A DNA stretch of 64,000 nucleotides from Amycolatopsis circi (GTDB taxonomy: Bacteria > Actinomycetota > Actinomycetes > Mycobacteriales > Pseudonocardiaceae). Each line of letters starts with the position of its first letter. The first letter of the stretch is position 1. The DNA lies in contig NZ_PQIA01000022.1 in the NCBI RefSeq assembly GCF_003385235.1, forward strand, positions 20,917 to 84,916, written 5' to 3'. This document shows positions 53,901-61,874 of this stretch, piece after piece. Position numbers and translations under genes: made by a program. A model generated the notes under the pieces. It was given only the letters and a program-made list of their open reading frames with translations. It was not told where the DNA came from and did not search any database.

Positions 53901-55235
53901 GCGCGGGACGTGCGGATGGGCCAGTACGGCCACTCCAACCAGCCCTCACATCACATCCTCTACATGTACGACTACGCGGGCCAGCCGGCGAAGACGCAGG
54001 CGAAGGTGCGCGAAGCGGTGTCGCGGCTGTACACCGGCAGTGAGCTGGGCCAGGGCTACGCGGGCGACGAGGACAACGGCGAGATGTCCGCGTGGTACGT
54101 GTTCAGCTCGCTGGGCTTCTACCCGCTGCAGATGGGCAGCCCGGACTACGCGATCGGGTCGCCGCTGTTCACCAAGGCGACCGTGCACCTGCCGGGCGGG
54201 GACCTGGTGATCAACGCGCCGAAGAACTCGGCGAAGAACGTCTACGTCCAGGGTCTCAAGGTCAACGGGAAGAACTGGACGTCGACGTCGCTGCCGCACG
54301 ACGTGCTCGCCCACGGCGCCACGCTCGACTTCGACATGGGCCCGAACCCGTCGACGTGGGGCACCGGCGCGGGCGACGCGCCGAAGTCGATCACCACCGG
54401 CGACGCGGTGCCGACGCCGCTGCACGACGAGACCGGGCCGGGGCTGGGCACGCTGTCCACTTCGGACGGTTCGGACGCGTCGGCGTTGGTGGACAACACT
54501 TCGCGCACGCAGGCGAAGGTGACGGGTGCGGTACAGTACCAGCTGAAGTCCACGGATGAGGCGGTCACGCACTACACGCTCACCTCCGGCACCGGCGCGG
54601 GCGACGCGAAGAGTTGGACGCTGAAGGGTTCGTACGACGGGAAGAACTGGTCGGTGGCCGATCAGCAGACCGACCAGTCGTTCCAGTGGCGGCAGCAGAC
54701 GCGGGCGTTCGCGGTGAAGAACCCGGCGCATTACGCCTACTACCGGCTGGAGGTCACCGCGACCACCGGCGGTCCGGCGACGCTGGCGGAGTTCGAGCTG
54801 CTGGGCCGTCCGGACGCCTCGTGCACGAAGACGCTGACCGGCGTGCAGAACGGCCCGCTGACCGTGTCGAGCGGTGTGGTGTGCTTGAACGGCGCGACGG
54901 TGTCGGGTCCGGTGAACGTGGCGCGCGGCGCTTCGCTGATCGTGCGCGGCGGCCAGATCACCGGCCCGCTCGCGGCGGCCGGTGCGGCGCAGGTGGTGCT
55001 GAACCGGACGAAGGTGGCCGGTCCGGTGTCGATCACCGGCTCGACCGGGCCGGTGTCGATCGAGCTGACCGACATCTCCGGTCCGGTGAACCTGACCGGT
55101 AACCAGGGGCCGCTGATCACGAGCAGCACCGTGGGCGGGCCGCTGGCCTGCACGGGCAACTCCCCCGCCCCGACGGATCACGACCTCGCCAACACCGTCC
55201 GCGGCCCGTCCGCCGGACAGTGCGCGAAGTTCTGA
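50928..55235 (+). CDS. Secreted GH92 alpha-mannosidase, multidomain
   Basis: 1435 residues. Signal peptide to about 31. F5/8-type (CBM32-like) domain at 60-210 (DGSTGTKWLSWDPTASVTFT). GH92 core from about 400 to 1150: ATAVPHGFNFWTPVTD, GGWIARWSSPGYADLMTGTS, HSNQPSHH and GDEDNGEMSAW with Asp1047 and Asp1049. Second discoidin-like domain at about 1190-1300. The C-terminus is a beta-solenoid of VSGPV/ITGPL repeats starting CTKTLTGVQNGPLTV. Acts on alpha-mannans in a Ca2+-dependent manner. ATG at 50928 has GGGAG five bases upstream; 50925 is also possible. Confidence 0.93.
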   Translation: MPRSARPFHVVLAAAVAAAGLVVLPAAAGAAPGEAAPPDFVSSFEPNDPQPTQDAVDTDAAGKPRASGVDGANGTAIPGDIRGKVTDVSATSENTGGGEVAANLIDGSTGTKWLSWDPTASVTFTLSEPTKITHYAISSANDFPGRDPRDWTLQGSNDAQQWTDLDKQSGQSFANRFQQNDYKLAAPSAAYTYYRLNVTGNNGDSIMQMSELLLANDDPAPPPLPNMRSVVDSGPTSGYTNKNRVGFTGKKAFRYSGSQPKAGHGYSYNKAYDVDLPVTGTTELSYKVQPQFVEGDLKYPSTNVAVDLDFTDGTHLRDLGATDQYGFPLTPEGQGASKVLYANQWNLVRSAIGRVAAGKTIDRIAIGYDNPNGPAQFAGWLDDLKISATPTPPASTRPSDNVLTTRGTMANGTFSRGNNFPATAVPHGFNFWTPVTDAGSASWLYNYHSQNNADNLPALQAFSVSHEPSPWMGDRQSFQVMPSAASGVPDANRDKRALPFTHDNEVARAHYYGVTFQNGIKTEIAPTDHAAMMRFSFPGNDSSLIFDNVNNSGGLTLDPANGTLSGYSDAKSGLSAGAGRMFVYATFDKPVTTGGKLTGQNRDNVTGYLRFAAGADKTVTMRIATSLISVDQAKKNLEQEIAPNAGFDSVRDAAQQAWDKQLGVIEVQGASKDQMETLYSNLYRLFLYPNEGFENVGTKEAPKYQYASPVSPKSGTDTATQTGSKVVDGQTYVNNGFWDTYRTTWPAYSLLTPDMAGKMVDGFVQQYRDGGWIARWSSPGYADLMTGTSSDVAFADAYQKGVTNFDVKSAYDAALKNATVTPPNSAVGRKGLDQSEFLGYTPNSTGEGFSWAIEGYVNDFGIANLSKKLYDQAAANDPRKAEYLENYQYFTSRAQQYVNLFDPSTGFFQGKDASGKFTKDKAAYDPRQWGGDYTETDGWNMAFTVPQDGQGLANLYGGKDKLGAKLDQFFADQETANYPGSYGGVIHEMREARDVRMGQYGHSNQPSHHILYMYDYAGQPAKTQAKVREAVSRLYTGSELGQGYAGDEDNGEMSAWYVFSSLGFYPLQMGSPDYAIGSPLFTKATVHLPGGDLVINAPKNSAKNVYVQGLKVNGKNWTSTSLPHDVLAHGATLDFDMGPNPSTWGTGAGDAPKSITTGDAVPTPLHDETGPGLGTLSTSDGSDASALVDNTSRTQAKVTGAVQYQLKSTDEAVTHYTLTSGTGAGDAKSWTLKGSYDGKNWSVADQQTDQSFQWRQQTRAFAVKNPAHYAYYRLEVTATTGGPATLAEFELLGRPDASCTKTLTGVQNGPLTVSSGVVCLNGATVSGPVNVARGASLIVRGGQITGPLAAAGAAQVVLNRTKVAGPVSITGSTGPVSIELTDISGPVNLTGNQGPLITSSTVGGPLACTGNSPAPTDHDLANTVRGPSAGQCAKF

Positions 55236-55242
55236 TCGGCTG

Positions 55243-55294
55243 TCCGTGAGGGGAACCCTGAGGGACTCTGAGTCCCTCAGGGTTCCCCTCACGG
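55243..55294. repeat. Palindromic repeat, family A
   Basis: TCCGTGAGGGGAACCCTGAG with its complement, eight bases after the GH92 stop and directly at the broken 5' end of the GNAT gene. Nearly identical to 45186-45237. Confidence 0.85.
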
Positions 55295-55602
55295 CTGTTT
55301 ATTGGCTGGCTCGCGCGCCCAGCGGCTGGGTCAGCGCGCACGACGGCGACCAGCTGGTCGGGTTCGCGAACGTCGCGTGGGACGGCGCGGACCACGCGTT
55401 CCTCCTCGACCCGAAGGTGCACGCGGACTGGCAGCACCGCGGCATCGGCACCGAACTCGTCCGCCGCGCGCGGGACGCCGCTCGGGACGCGGGCTGCGAG
55501 TGGCTGCACGTGGACTTCGAACCGCAGCTGCGTCCGTTCTACTTCGGCGCCTGCGGTTTCGTCTCCACCGACGCGGGGTTGATCCGGCTCACCGCGAGCT
55601 GA
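55246..55602 (+). pseudogene. GNAT acetyltransferase, 5' end replaced by a repeat
   Basis: From about 55300 the frame is a good GNAT C-terminal part: VSAHDGDQLVGFANVAWDGA, then HADWQHRGIGTELVRRAR (motif A, acetyl-CoA loop) and GCEWLHVDFEPQLRPFYFGA. The first 35-40 residues of the fold are missing; instead the frame runs back into the family A palindrome (RGTLRDSESLRVPLT). Either the repeat insertion killed the gene, or a GTG within the repeat now starts a shortened protein. Confidence 0.6.
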
Positions 55603-55632
55603 TCCGGCACCGCCGGTGCGGGAGCGATTACC

Positions 55633-58600
55633 GTGGGGGCCGTGACCACGGCTGCGTTCTTCTCCTCGTTCGAAGCGGGCGATCCGCAGCCGGTAGCAGG
55701 GGCGCGAGTGGACAACGGGCCGCGCCGGTCGCCGACCGCGAGGACCGGCGTCGGGTTCAGCGGGTTGAAAGCCTTGCGCTACCAGGCCGGGCCGACCGTG
55801 ACGCTGTTCGAGGTGGACGTTCCGGTGACTGACCACAGTGCACTGTCGTATGTGGTCTTCCCGGAGTCCGACGGCCCGAGCAGCACCCGCGTCGCGCTCG
55901 ACGTCGAGTTCGACGACGGCAGCCGCGCCGGGTTCTCCCCCGAGGCGAAGAACCTCTACGTCGACCAGTGGAACCTGGTGCGCCGTCCGCTGAAAGCGTT
56001 CGCGGGACGGCGGGTGCGGCGCATCCTGCTGGCGACGGATGCGACAGGCTGGCTCGACGACGTCCGGATCGCCGAACATCCGCCGGAGCGCAAGGACCCG
56101 GTCGACTGGGTCCGCACGACCCGCGGCACGCATTCCAGCAGCGAGTTCTCGCGCGGCAACACCTTCCCGGCCACCGCGGTCCCGCACGGCTTCAACTTCT
56201 GGACCCCGGTCACCGACGCCCGGGCGCTGAACTGGTTCTACTCGTATCACCGGCACAACGACGAGCGGAACGAGCCGCGGCTGCAGGCGTTCGGGCTCAG
56301 CCATCAGCCGAGTCCGTGGATGGGCGACCGGCACACCTTTCACCTGATGCCCGGCACCGGACCGGTCGAGACGGACCGCGTGCGGCGTTCCCTGGCGTTC
56401 AGCCACGACGACGAGACCGACCGGGCGCACCATTACGGTGTCCGGTTCCGCACCGGAATCACCGCGGACGTCGCGCCGTCCGAGCACGCGGCGATGTTCC
56501 GGTTCGCGTTCCCCGACGGCCGCGGCTGGGTGTTGTTCGACAACGCCCGCAACCGCGGCGGCCTCCGGATCGACGCCGAGCGCGGGGTCGTCACCGGCCA
56601 CACCTGGGTGCGGAGCGGGCTGTCGACCGGCGCGCGGCGGATGTTCGTGTACGCGGAGGCTGATCAACGCCCGGTCGGCGGCGGGCGGGTCCGGCGGCCG
56701 TTCTGGCGGACGGTGACCGGGAGCCTCGAGTTCGCCGAGCCCGTGGTGGCGCTGCGGATCGCGACGTCGCTGATCAGTCTCGCGCAGGCGCAACGGAACC
56801 TGGAGCTGGAAATCCCGCCGGGCACGACGTTCGGCCAGGTCCGGGACCGGGCGCGGGAACGCTGGCAGGAGGTGCTCGGGCGGGTCGAGCTGGAAGGCGC
56901 GTCCGAGGACGAGCTGACCACTTTCTACTCGTGTCTCTACCGGCTGTTCCTTTATCCGAACGTCGCGCACGAGAACACGCCGCGCGGCATCCGGCACGCG
57001 AGCCCGGTCGTGCGGAGTTTCCGGCCGAGCACGCGGCGGCGCACCGGCGCGAAGGTCGTGGACGGCGAGCTGTACGTCAACAACGGCTTCTGGGACACCT
57101 ACCGCACGACATGGCCCGCGTACGCGCTGCTCGCGCCGCGCCAGTGCGGCCGGATGGTCGACGGTTTCGTGCAGCAGTACCGCGAAGGCGGCTGGATCGC
57201 CCGGTGGTCCTCCCCCGGCTACGCCGACCTGATGACCGGCACCAGCTCCGACGTCGCGTTCGCCGACGCGTACCTGAAAGGCGTCACGAACTTCGACGTC
57301 GAGGCCGCTTACGACGCCGCGCTCAAGAACGCCACCGTCACGCCACCGCGCGCGAGCGTCGGCCGCAAGGGACTCGACCGCTCCGCGTTCCTCGGCTACA
57401 CCCCGACCTCCACGCGCGGCGGCCTGTCTTGGGCGCTCGAAGGCTGCCTCAATGACTTCGGCCTCGCCAATCTGTCCGACGCGCTCGCCCGGGAAAGCAG
57501 CGGAGCGCGGGCCCGCCGGTTCGCCGACAACGCTGTCTACTTCCGCCAGCGCGCCCAGCACTACGCCCATCACTTCGACGCGCGGATCGGCTTCTTCCAG
57601 GGCCGCACTCTCGACGGCGGCTGGCGGCGCCCGGCCGCCGGTTTCGACCCCGAGGAATGGGGTCCGGATTACGTGGAGACCAACGCCTGGAACACCGCGT
57701 TCTCCGCGCCGCACGACGGCCCCGGTCTCGCCGCGCTCCACGGCGGCCCGGCAGGTCTCGAGGCGAAGCTCGACGAGTTCTTCCGGATCCCGGAGACCGG
57801 GCAGGGCGGCCGGATCCACGAGATGACCGAGGCCCGGGACGTGCGGATGGGCCAATACGGGCACTCCAACCAGCCCTCGCACCACATCCCGTTCGTCTAC
57901 GCGTTCGCCGGAGCCCAGGCGAAACTCCAGCGGACCGTCCGCGAAGTGCTGCGCCGGCTGTACCTCGGCAGCGAACTCGGCCAGGGCTATCCAGGGGACG
58001 AGGACAACGGCGAAATGTCGGCCTGGTATGTCTTCACCGCCCTCGGTCTCTACCCGTTGACCGTCGGCAGCCCGCGCTACGCGGTGTGCGCGCCGCTGTT
58101 CCGCTCCGCCACCGTGCACCTCGAGAACGGAAAGGACCTGGTGATCCGAGCACCCCGCGCCGCGACTGCCGACAGCGAGCCCGATACGCCGTACGTGCAC
58201 GGCCTGACTGTCGACGGCGAACCGCACCCTTCGGCCACCCTCGCGCACGCCGTCCTCGCCCGCGGCGCCGTGCTGGAGTTCGACGTCCGCGCCGAGCCCG
58301 GCGACTGGGGTGCCGAACCGGTCACCCCGGTCGCGCCTGCGCCGCTCACCGACCTCACGGGCACCGGCATCGCCGCTTTGACGGACAACACCAGCCGCAC
58401 CCAGGCCGTCTTCCGCACCCCGAGGCCGACCATCTCTTTCACCACCGAAGGCGAGCCGCGCGAAGTCGTCCTCTACACGCTCACTTCCGGCGGCAGCGCA
58501 GGCGATCCGCGGGATTGGGTGCTCGAAGGCTCCGACGACGGACAGCAGTGGCGGACCCTGGACGAACGCTCCGGCGAGGTGTTCCGCTGGCGGCGCCAGA

Positions 58601-58713
58601 CCCGGCCGTTCGTGCTTGCCGATCCCGCCGCGTGCCGGCACTACCGGCTGCGGGTCCGCGCCTCGACCCGGCGGCGCGTCGCCCTCGCCCAGTGGGAGCT
58701 GCTGGCCCGATGA
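55633..58713 (+). CDS. GH92 alpha-mannosidase without signal peptide
   Basis: 1026 residues, closely related over its whole core to the upstream GH92 enzyme (ATAVPHGFNFWTPVTDA, GGWIARWSSPGYADLMTGTS, HSNQPSHH, GDEDNGEMSAW). It starts VGAVTTAAFFSSFEAGDPQP, so the N-terminal CBM32 domain, the signal peptide and the C-terminal solenoid are absent. A terminal discoidin-like domain remains (FTTEGEPREVVLYTLTSGGS). It is probably cytosolic. Stop overlaps the FUSC gene start by four bases. GTG start, with a second GTG three codons later. Confidence 0.92.
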   Translation: MGAVTTAAFFSSFEAGDPQPVAGARVDNGPRRSPTARTGVGFSGLKALRYQAGPTVTLFEVDVPVTDHSALSYVVFPESDGPSSTRVALDVEFDDGSRAGFSPEAKNLYVDQWNLVRRPLKAFAGRRVRRILLATDATGWLDDVRIAEHPPERKDPVDWVRTTRGTHSSSEFSRGNTFPATAVPHGFNFWTPVTDARALNWFYSYHRHNDERNEPRLQAFGLSHQPSPWMGDRHTFHLMPGTGPVETDRVRRSLAFSHDDETDRAHHYGVRFRTGITADVAPSEHAAMFRFAFPDGRGWVLFDNARNRGGLRIDAERGVVTGHTWVRSGLSTGARRMFVYAEADQRPVGGGRVRRPFWRTVTGSLEFAEPVVALRIATSLISLAQAQRNLELEIPPGTTFGQVRDRARERWQEVLGRVELEGASEDELTTFYSCLYRLFLYPNVAHENTPRGIRHASPVVRSFRPSTRRRTGAKVVDGELYVNNGFWDTYRTTWPAYALLAPRQCGRMVDGFVQQYREGGWIARWSSPGYADLMTGTSSDVAFADAYLKGVTNFDVEAAYDAALKNATVTPPRASVGRKGLDRSAFLGYTPTSTRGGLSWALEGCLNDFGLANLSDALARESSGARARRFADNAVYFRQRAQHYAHHFDARIGFFQGRTLDGGWRRPAAGFDPEEWGPDYVETNAWNTAFSAPHDGPGLAALHGGPAGLEAKLDEFFRIPETGQGGRIHEMTEARDVRMGQYGHSNQPSHHIPFVYAFAGAQAKLQRTVREVLRRLYLGSELGQGYPGDEDNGEMSAWYVFTALGLYPLTVGSPRYAVCAPLFRSATVHLENGKDLVIRAPRAATADSEPDTPYVHGLTVDGEPHPSATLAHAVLARGAVLEFDVRAEPGDWGAEPVTPVAPAPLTDLTGTGIAALTDNTSRTQAVFRTPRPTISFTTEGEPREVVLYTLTSGGSAGDPRDWVLEGSDDGQQWRTLDERSGEVFRWRRQTRPFVLADPAACRHYRLRVRASTRRRVALAQWELLAR

Positions 58714-60797
58714 TCACCGATGTACGCAACGCCTTCCTCGACCGGCTGGCGGCCGCCGACCCCGGCCTCGTCCGGCTGCGGCTCGCCGCGTCGGCGGTGC
58801 TCGGCATCGTGCTCGCGGTCCTCGCGATGCTGCCGCTGCATTTCCCGCTCACCACCACGCTCGTCGCGGCCATCGCGGCGATGATGAGCGCGTTCACCGT
58901 CAACGACGCGACCAGCGGCGGCCAGGCCGTCACGCTGCTCCTCGCACTCGTGGTCGGAGCCGCCTCCATCACCGCCGCCTGTTTCGGCTCCGCCTACGCG
59001 CCGCTCGACAGCGTCGTGTTCGTGCTGCTGATCTTCGTCGCGGTGTACGTGCAGCGGTTCGGCGCGCGCGGCATCGCGCTCGGGTCGATGGCGTTCTTCC
59101 TGTTCTTCTTCCCGATGTTCCTGCAGGCGCACCTCGCGCAGGTGCCGCACCTGCTGATCGCGCTGGCGACCGGCGTCGCGGCGAACGCGGTCATGCGGTT
59201 CCTTCTCTTGCGCCGCAACGCCGAGAGCGAGTTGATCCGCTACCGGCAGGCCTTCCGCGCGCGGCTCGGAGCGGCCGTCCGGGCGACGGAGTCCTACATC
59301 TCGTCCGGCGGTTCGGACCGCAGCAACCGGCAGATCCGCACGTCGGTCGAGCGGCTGCACGAGGTGGTCCTGCTGATCGAGGACCACGCTCCCGACGTGG
59401 TCGACGACCGCCGTGCCGATCAGCTGCGCCGCCGGGTGATCGAGGTCGAACTGGCCGTGCAGTGGCTGGTGATCACCGTGCGGCGGACGTGCTCGCAGCC
59501 GTTGCCCGAAGGCGTCGCGGACGATCTCGTGGCCCGGCTGTCCCGGTTCCGGTCGCTGATGGAACGCGATCCGCGCGACCTGCCGCTGATCAGCGAGACC
59601 GGCGAGTACAGCCGGATGCTGGTGGAAGGCAGCCGGATCGACGAACGTGCGCACCCCGGCGACGGCGTCCGCCGCGCGATCGCCGAACTGGCCGTCGCGG
59701 ACGACCGGGCGCAGCGGATCGCGAGCCTGCAGGCAGGAGTGGACTTCCTGGTCGAAGAGGACGAGGAAGACGAACCGCCCAAGGTGTTCGCCTACGACAA
59801 CCAGACCCGCGGCGCAATCCAGGCCGTGCTGGGCGGCGGACTCGCCGTCCTGGCCGGGCAGCTGATCTCGCCGCAACGCTGGTACTGGGCGGTGCTGACG
59901 GTGTTCGTCGTCTTCATCGGCACGTCCAGCGCGGGCGCGCGGTTCGTGAAGGGCATGCGCCGCACCGGCGGGACGCTGCTGGGCATCGTCGGCGGCGTCG
60001 CGCTGGCATTGCTGGTCAGCGGCAACACCCCGGCGATCCTGACGCTGTTGCTGGTCTGCGTCTTCGGCATGGTCTACACGGCGCGGGTTTCGCAGTTCCT
60101 GATGGCGTTCTTCGTGACGAGCATGCTCGGCCTGCTCTACAGCCTGCTCGGCACGTTCAGCATCGAGGTGCTGTGGATCCGGGTCGCCGAAACCGCGGTC
60201 GGCGCGGCGTGCGGGCTGCTCGCCGCCGTAGTGGTGCTCCCGGTCCGCACCCGCGCCGTGATGCTCGACGACATCGCGATCGCACTCGACGAACTGCACG
60301 AGTTCATCGAGTCCGCGGCGACGCTGCTGTCCGGCCGGGAGAACGTGAACATCATCGAGATGTCCCGAGACCTGGACCGGGCGGTCGAGCAGGTGCGGCT
60401 GACGATCGAACCGCTCACCCACCCGATCAACCTGCGCAGCGCCCGCCGCGACTACGGCTGGCACGTCCTGACCACCTTGGAGGGCATCGCCTTCCGCGCC
60501 CGGCACGTCGCCGCCCGCGCGCAGCCCGGCCAGCTCGACGGCCCGGTCGCGGAACGGCTGGACCAGTTCGCCAGCCGGATCATCGCGAACGTCGACCTCG
60601 TGCACGAGGCAGTCAGCAACCCGGGCAGCACGCGGCTGCGCAAGCTCGTCCGCGACGACGGAACCCCGGTCGCCGACCGGATCGACGAGGCCGAAACCCG
60701 CGCCGTGCTGTCCAGCCTGAGCCACCTCGACGAGGGACTCATCGCGCTCGGCCGCGTGCTAGGCGTCGGCGCGCAGGACCCCCTGCGGCACAGCTGA
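58710..60797 (+). CDS. FUSC-family membrane protein (aromatic-acid-exporter-like)
   Basis: 695 residues in the FUSC layout: five or six spans at 20-180, a soluble helical region of about 190 residues with an acidic stretch (FLVEEDEEDEPP), a second bundle at about 370-520, and a C-terminal helical domain. Members include AaeB-like efflux proteins. ATG is coupled to the GH92 gene, an unexpected pairing. Ends one base before the convergent reductase gene. Confidence 0.9.
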   Translation: MITDVRNAFLDRLAAADPGLVRLRLAASAVLGIVLAVLAMLPLHFPLTTTLVAAIAAMMSAFTVNDATSGGQAVTLLLALVVGAASITAACFGSAYAPLDSVVFVLLIFVAVYVQRFGARGIALGSMAFFLFFFPMFLQAHLAQVPHLLIALATGVAANAVMRFLLLRRNAESELIRYRQAFRARLGAAVRATESYISSGGSDRSNRQIRTSVERLHEVVLLIEDHAPDVVDDRRADQLRRRVIEVELAVQWLVITVRRTCSQPLPEGVADDLVARLSRFRSLMERDPRDLPLISETGEYSRMLVEGSRIDERAHPGDGVRRAIAELAVADDRAQRIASLQAGVDFLVEEDEEDEPPKVFAYDNQTRGAIQAVLGGGLAVLAGQLISPQRWYWAVLTVFVVFIGTSSAGARFVKGMRRTGGTLLGIVGGVALALLVSGNTPAILTLLLVCVFGMVYTARVSQFLMAFFVTSMLGLLYSLLGTFSIEVLWIRVAETAVGAACGLLAAVVVLPVRTRAVMLDDIAIALDELHEFIESAATLLSGRENVNIIEMSRDLDRAVEQVRLTIEPLTHPINLRSARRDYGWHVLTTLEGIAFRARHVAARAQPGQLDGPVAERLDQFASRIIANVDLVHEAVSNPGSTRLRKLVRDDGTPVADRIDEAETRAVLSSLSHLDEGLIALGRVLGVGAQDPLRHS

Positions 60798-60798
60798 C

Positions 60799-61746
60799 CT
60801 ACGCGGAGGCGGCGTCGAGAATCCGCAGCTCGTCGTCGCTCAGCTGCACGTCCTGCATCGCGACCAGCGCGGGCACCTGCTCGACCGTCCGCGCGGACGC
60901 GATCGGCGCGGCCACTGTCGGCTGCTGCGCGAGCCAGGCCAACGCGACCGTCGGCATCTCCGCACCACGAGCCTTGGCGACCTCCTCCAGCGCCGCCAGC
61001 ACCTTCACGCCGTGCTCGGAGTCCGCGTAACCGCCCGCGAGACCAGGCAAGTTGCGGATGTTGTCGACCTGCTGGCCCGGCCGGTACTTGCCGGTCAGGA
61101 ACCCGGACGCGAGACCGAAATACGGGACGCAGGCCAGCCCGTGCCGCTCCGCGATCCCCCGCCGCTCGCTCTCGTACTCCCGCGCGACGAGGTTGTACTT
61201 CGGCTGCAACGCGACGTATTTCGCCAGCCCCTCGCGGTCGGAGAACTCCAGCGACGCGGCCAGCCGTTCCGGGCTGATGTTCGACGTCCCGATCGCCTGG
61301 ACCTTGCCCTCCTGCACCAGCTCGTCGAGCGCGGCGACGATGTCCCCGACCGGGACGGACTCGTCGTCGAAATGCGTGTAGTACAGGTCGATCCGGTCGA
61401 TCCCCAGCCGCCGCAACGATTCCTCGGCCGCGGCCTTGATGTTCGCCGGAGCGAGACCCTTGAACCGCGGGCTGTCCCCGACCTTCGTCGCGACGACCAC
61501 GTCGTCCCGGTTGCCGCGAGCGGCGAGCCACTTGCCGATGATGGTCTCGGACTGCCCGGCCTCGTTGCCCGGGAAGTGGTACATGTACGAATCGGACGTG
61601 TCGAGGAAGTTCCCGCCCGCCTCGGCATAGGCGTCCAGCACGGCGAACGACGCCGTTTCGTCGGCCGTCCAGCCGAACACGTTCCCGCCGAGGCACAGCG
61701 GTGAGACGGCGAGGTCGGATGAGCCCAGAGTGCGAAGTGCGACCAT
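60799..61746 (-). CDS. Aldo/keto reductase
   Basis: 315 residues. Catalytic residues are recognisable: Asp and Tyr in FLDTSDSYMYHFPGNEAGQS, Lys in VVVATKVGDSPRF and His in DLYYTHFDDESV. NADPH-binding region ASARTVEQVPALV. Resembles YajO/YghZ-like AKRs. Start MVALRTLGSSDLAVSPLCLG. Confidence 0.93.
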   Translation of the reverse strand: MVALRTLGSSDLAVSPLCLGGNVFGWTADETASFAVLDAYAEAGGNFLDTSDSYMYHFPGNEAGQSETIIGKWLAARGNRDDVVVATKVGDSPRFKGLAPANIKAAAEESLRRLGIDRIDLYYTHFDDESVPVGDIVAALDELVQEGKVQAIGTSNISPERLAASLEFSDREGLAKYVALQPKYNLVAREYESERRGIAERHGLACVPYFGLASGFLTGKYRPGQQVDNIRNLPGLAGGYADSEHGVKVLAALEEVAKARGAEMPTVALAWLAQQPTVAAPIASARTVEQVPALVAMQDVQLSDDELRILDAASA

Positions 61747-61874
61747 GATCGCATTCAAGCACTCCCGGCCCGCGGAATGCCCGCGGCGACGAGAGATTCT
61801 GCCCGCCCGTACCTTGCCCTGCCGCGCGACTGGCAAGATCGTCCTTCTCGGACAGCTTTCTGGGGAGGCAGCTG

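Noticed and set aside
55117..58641. A minus-strand open frame of about 1,170 codons opposite the GH92 genes
   Set aside because: Antisense shadow of the GH92 coding sequence; no motifs and no ribosome-binding site.
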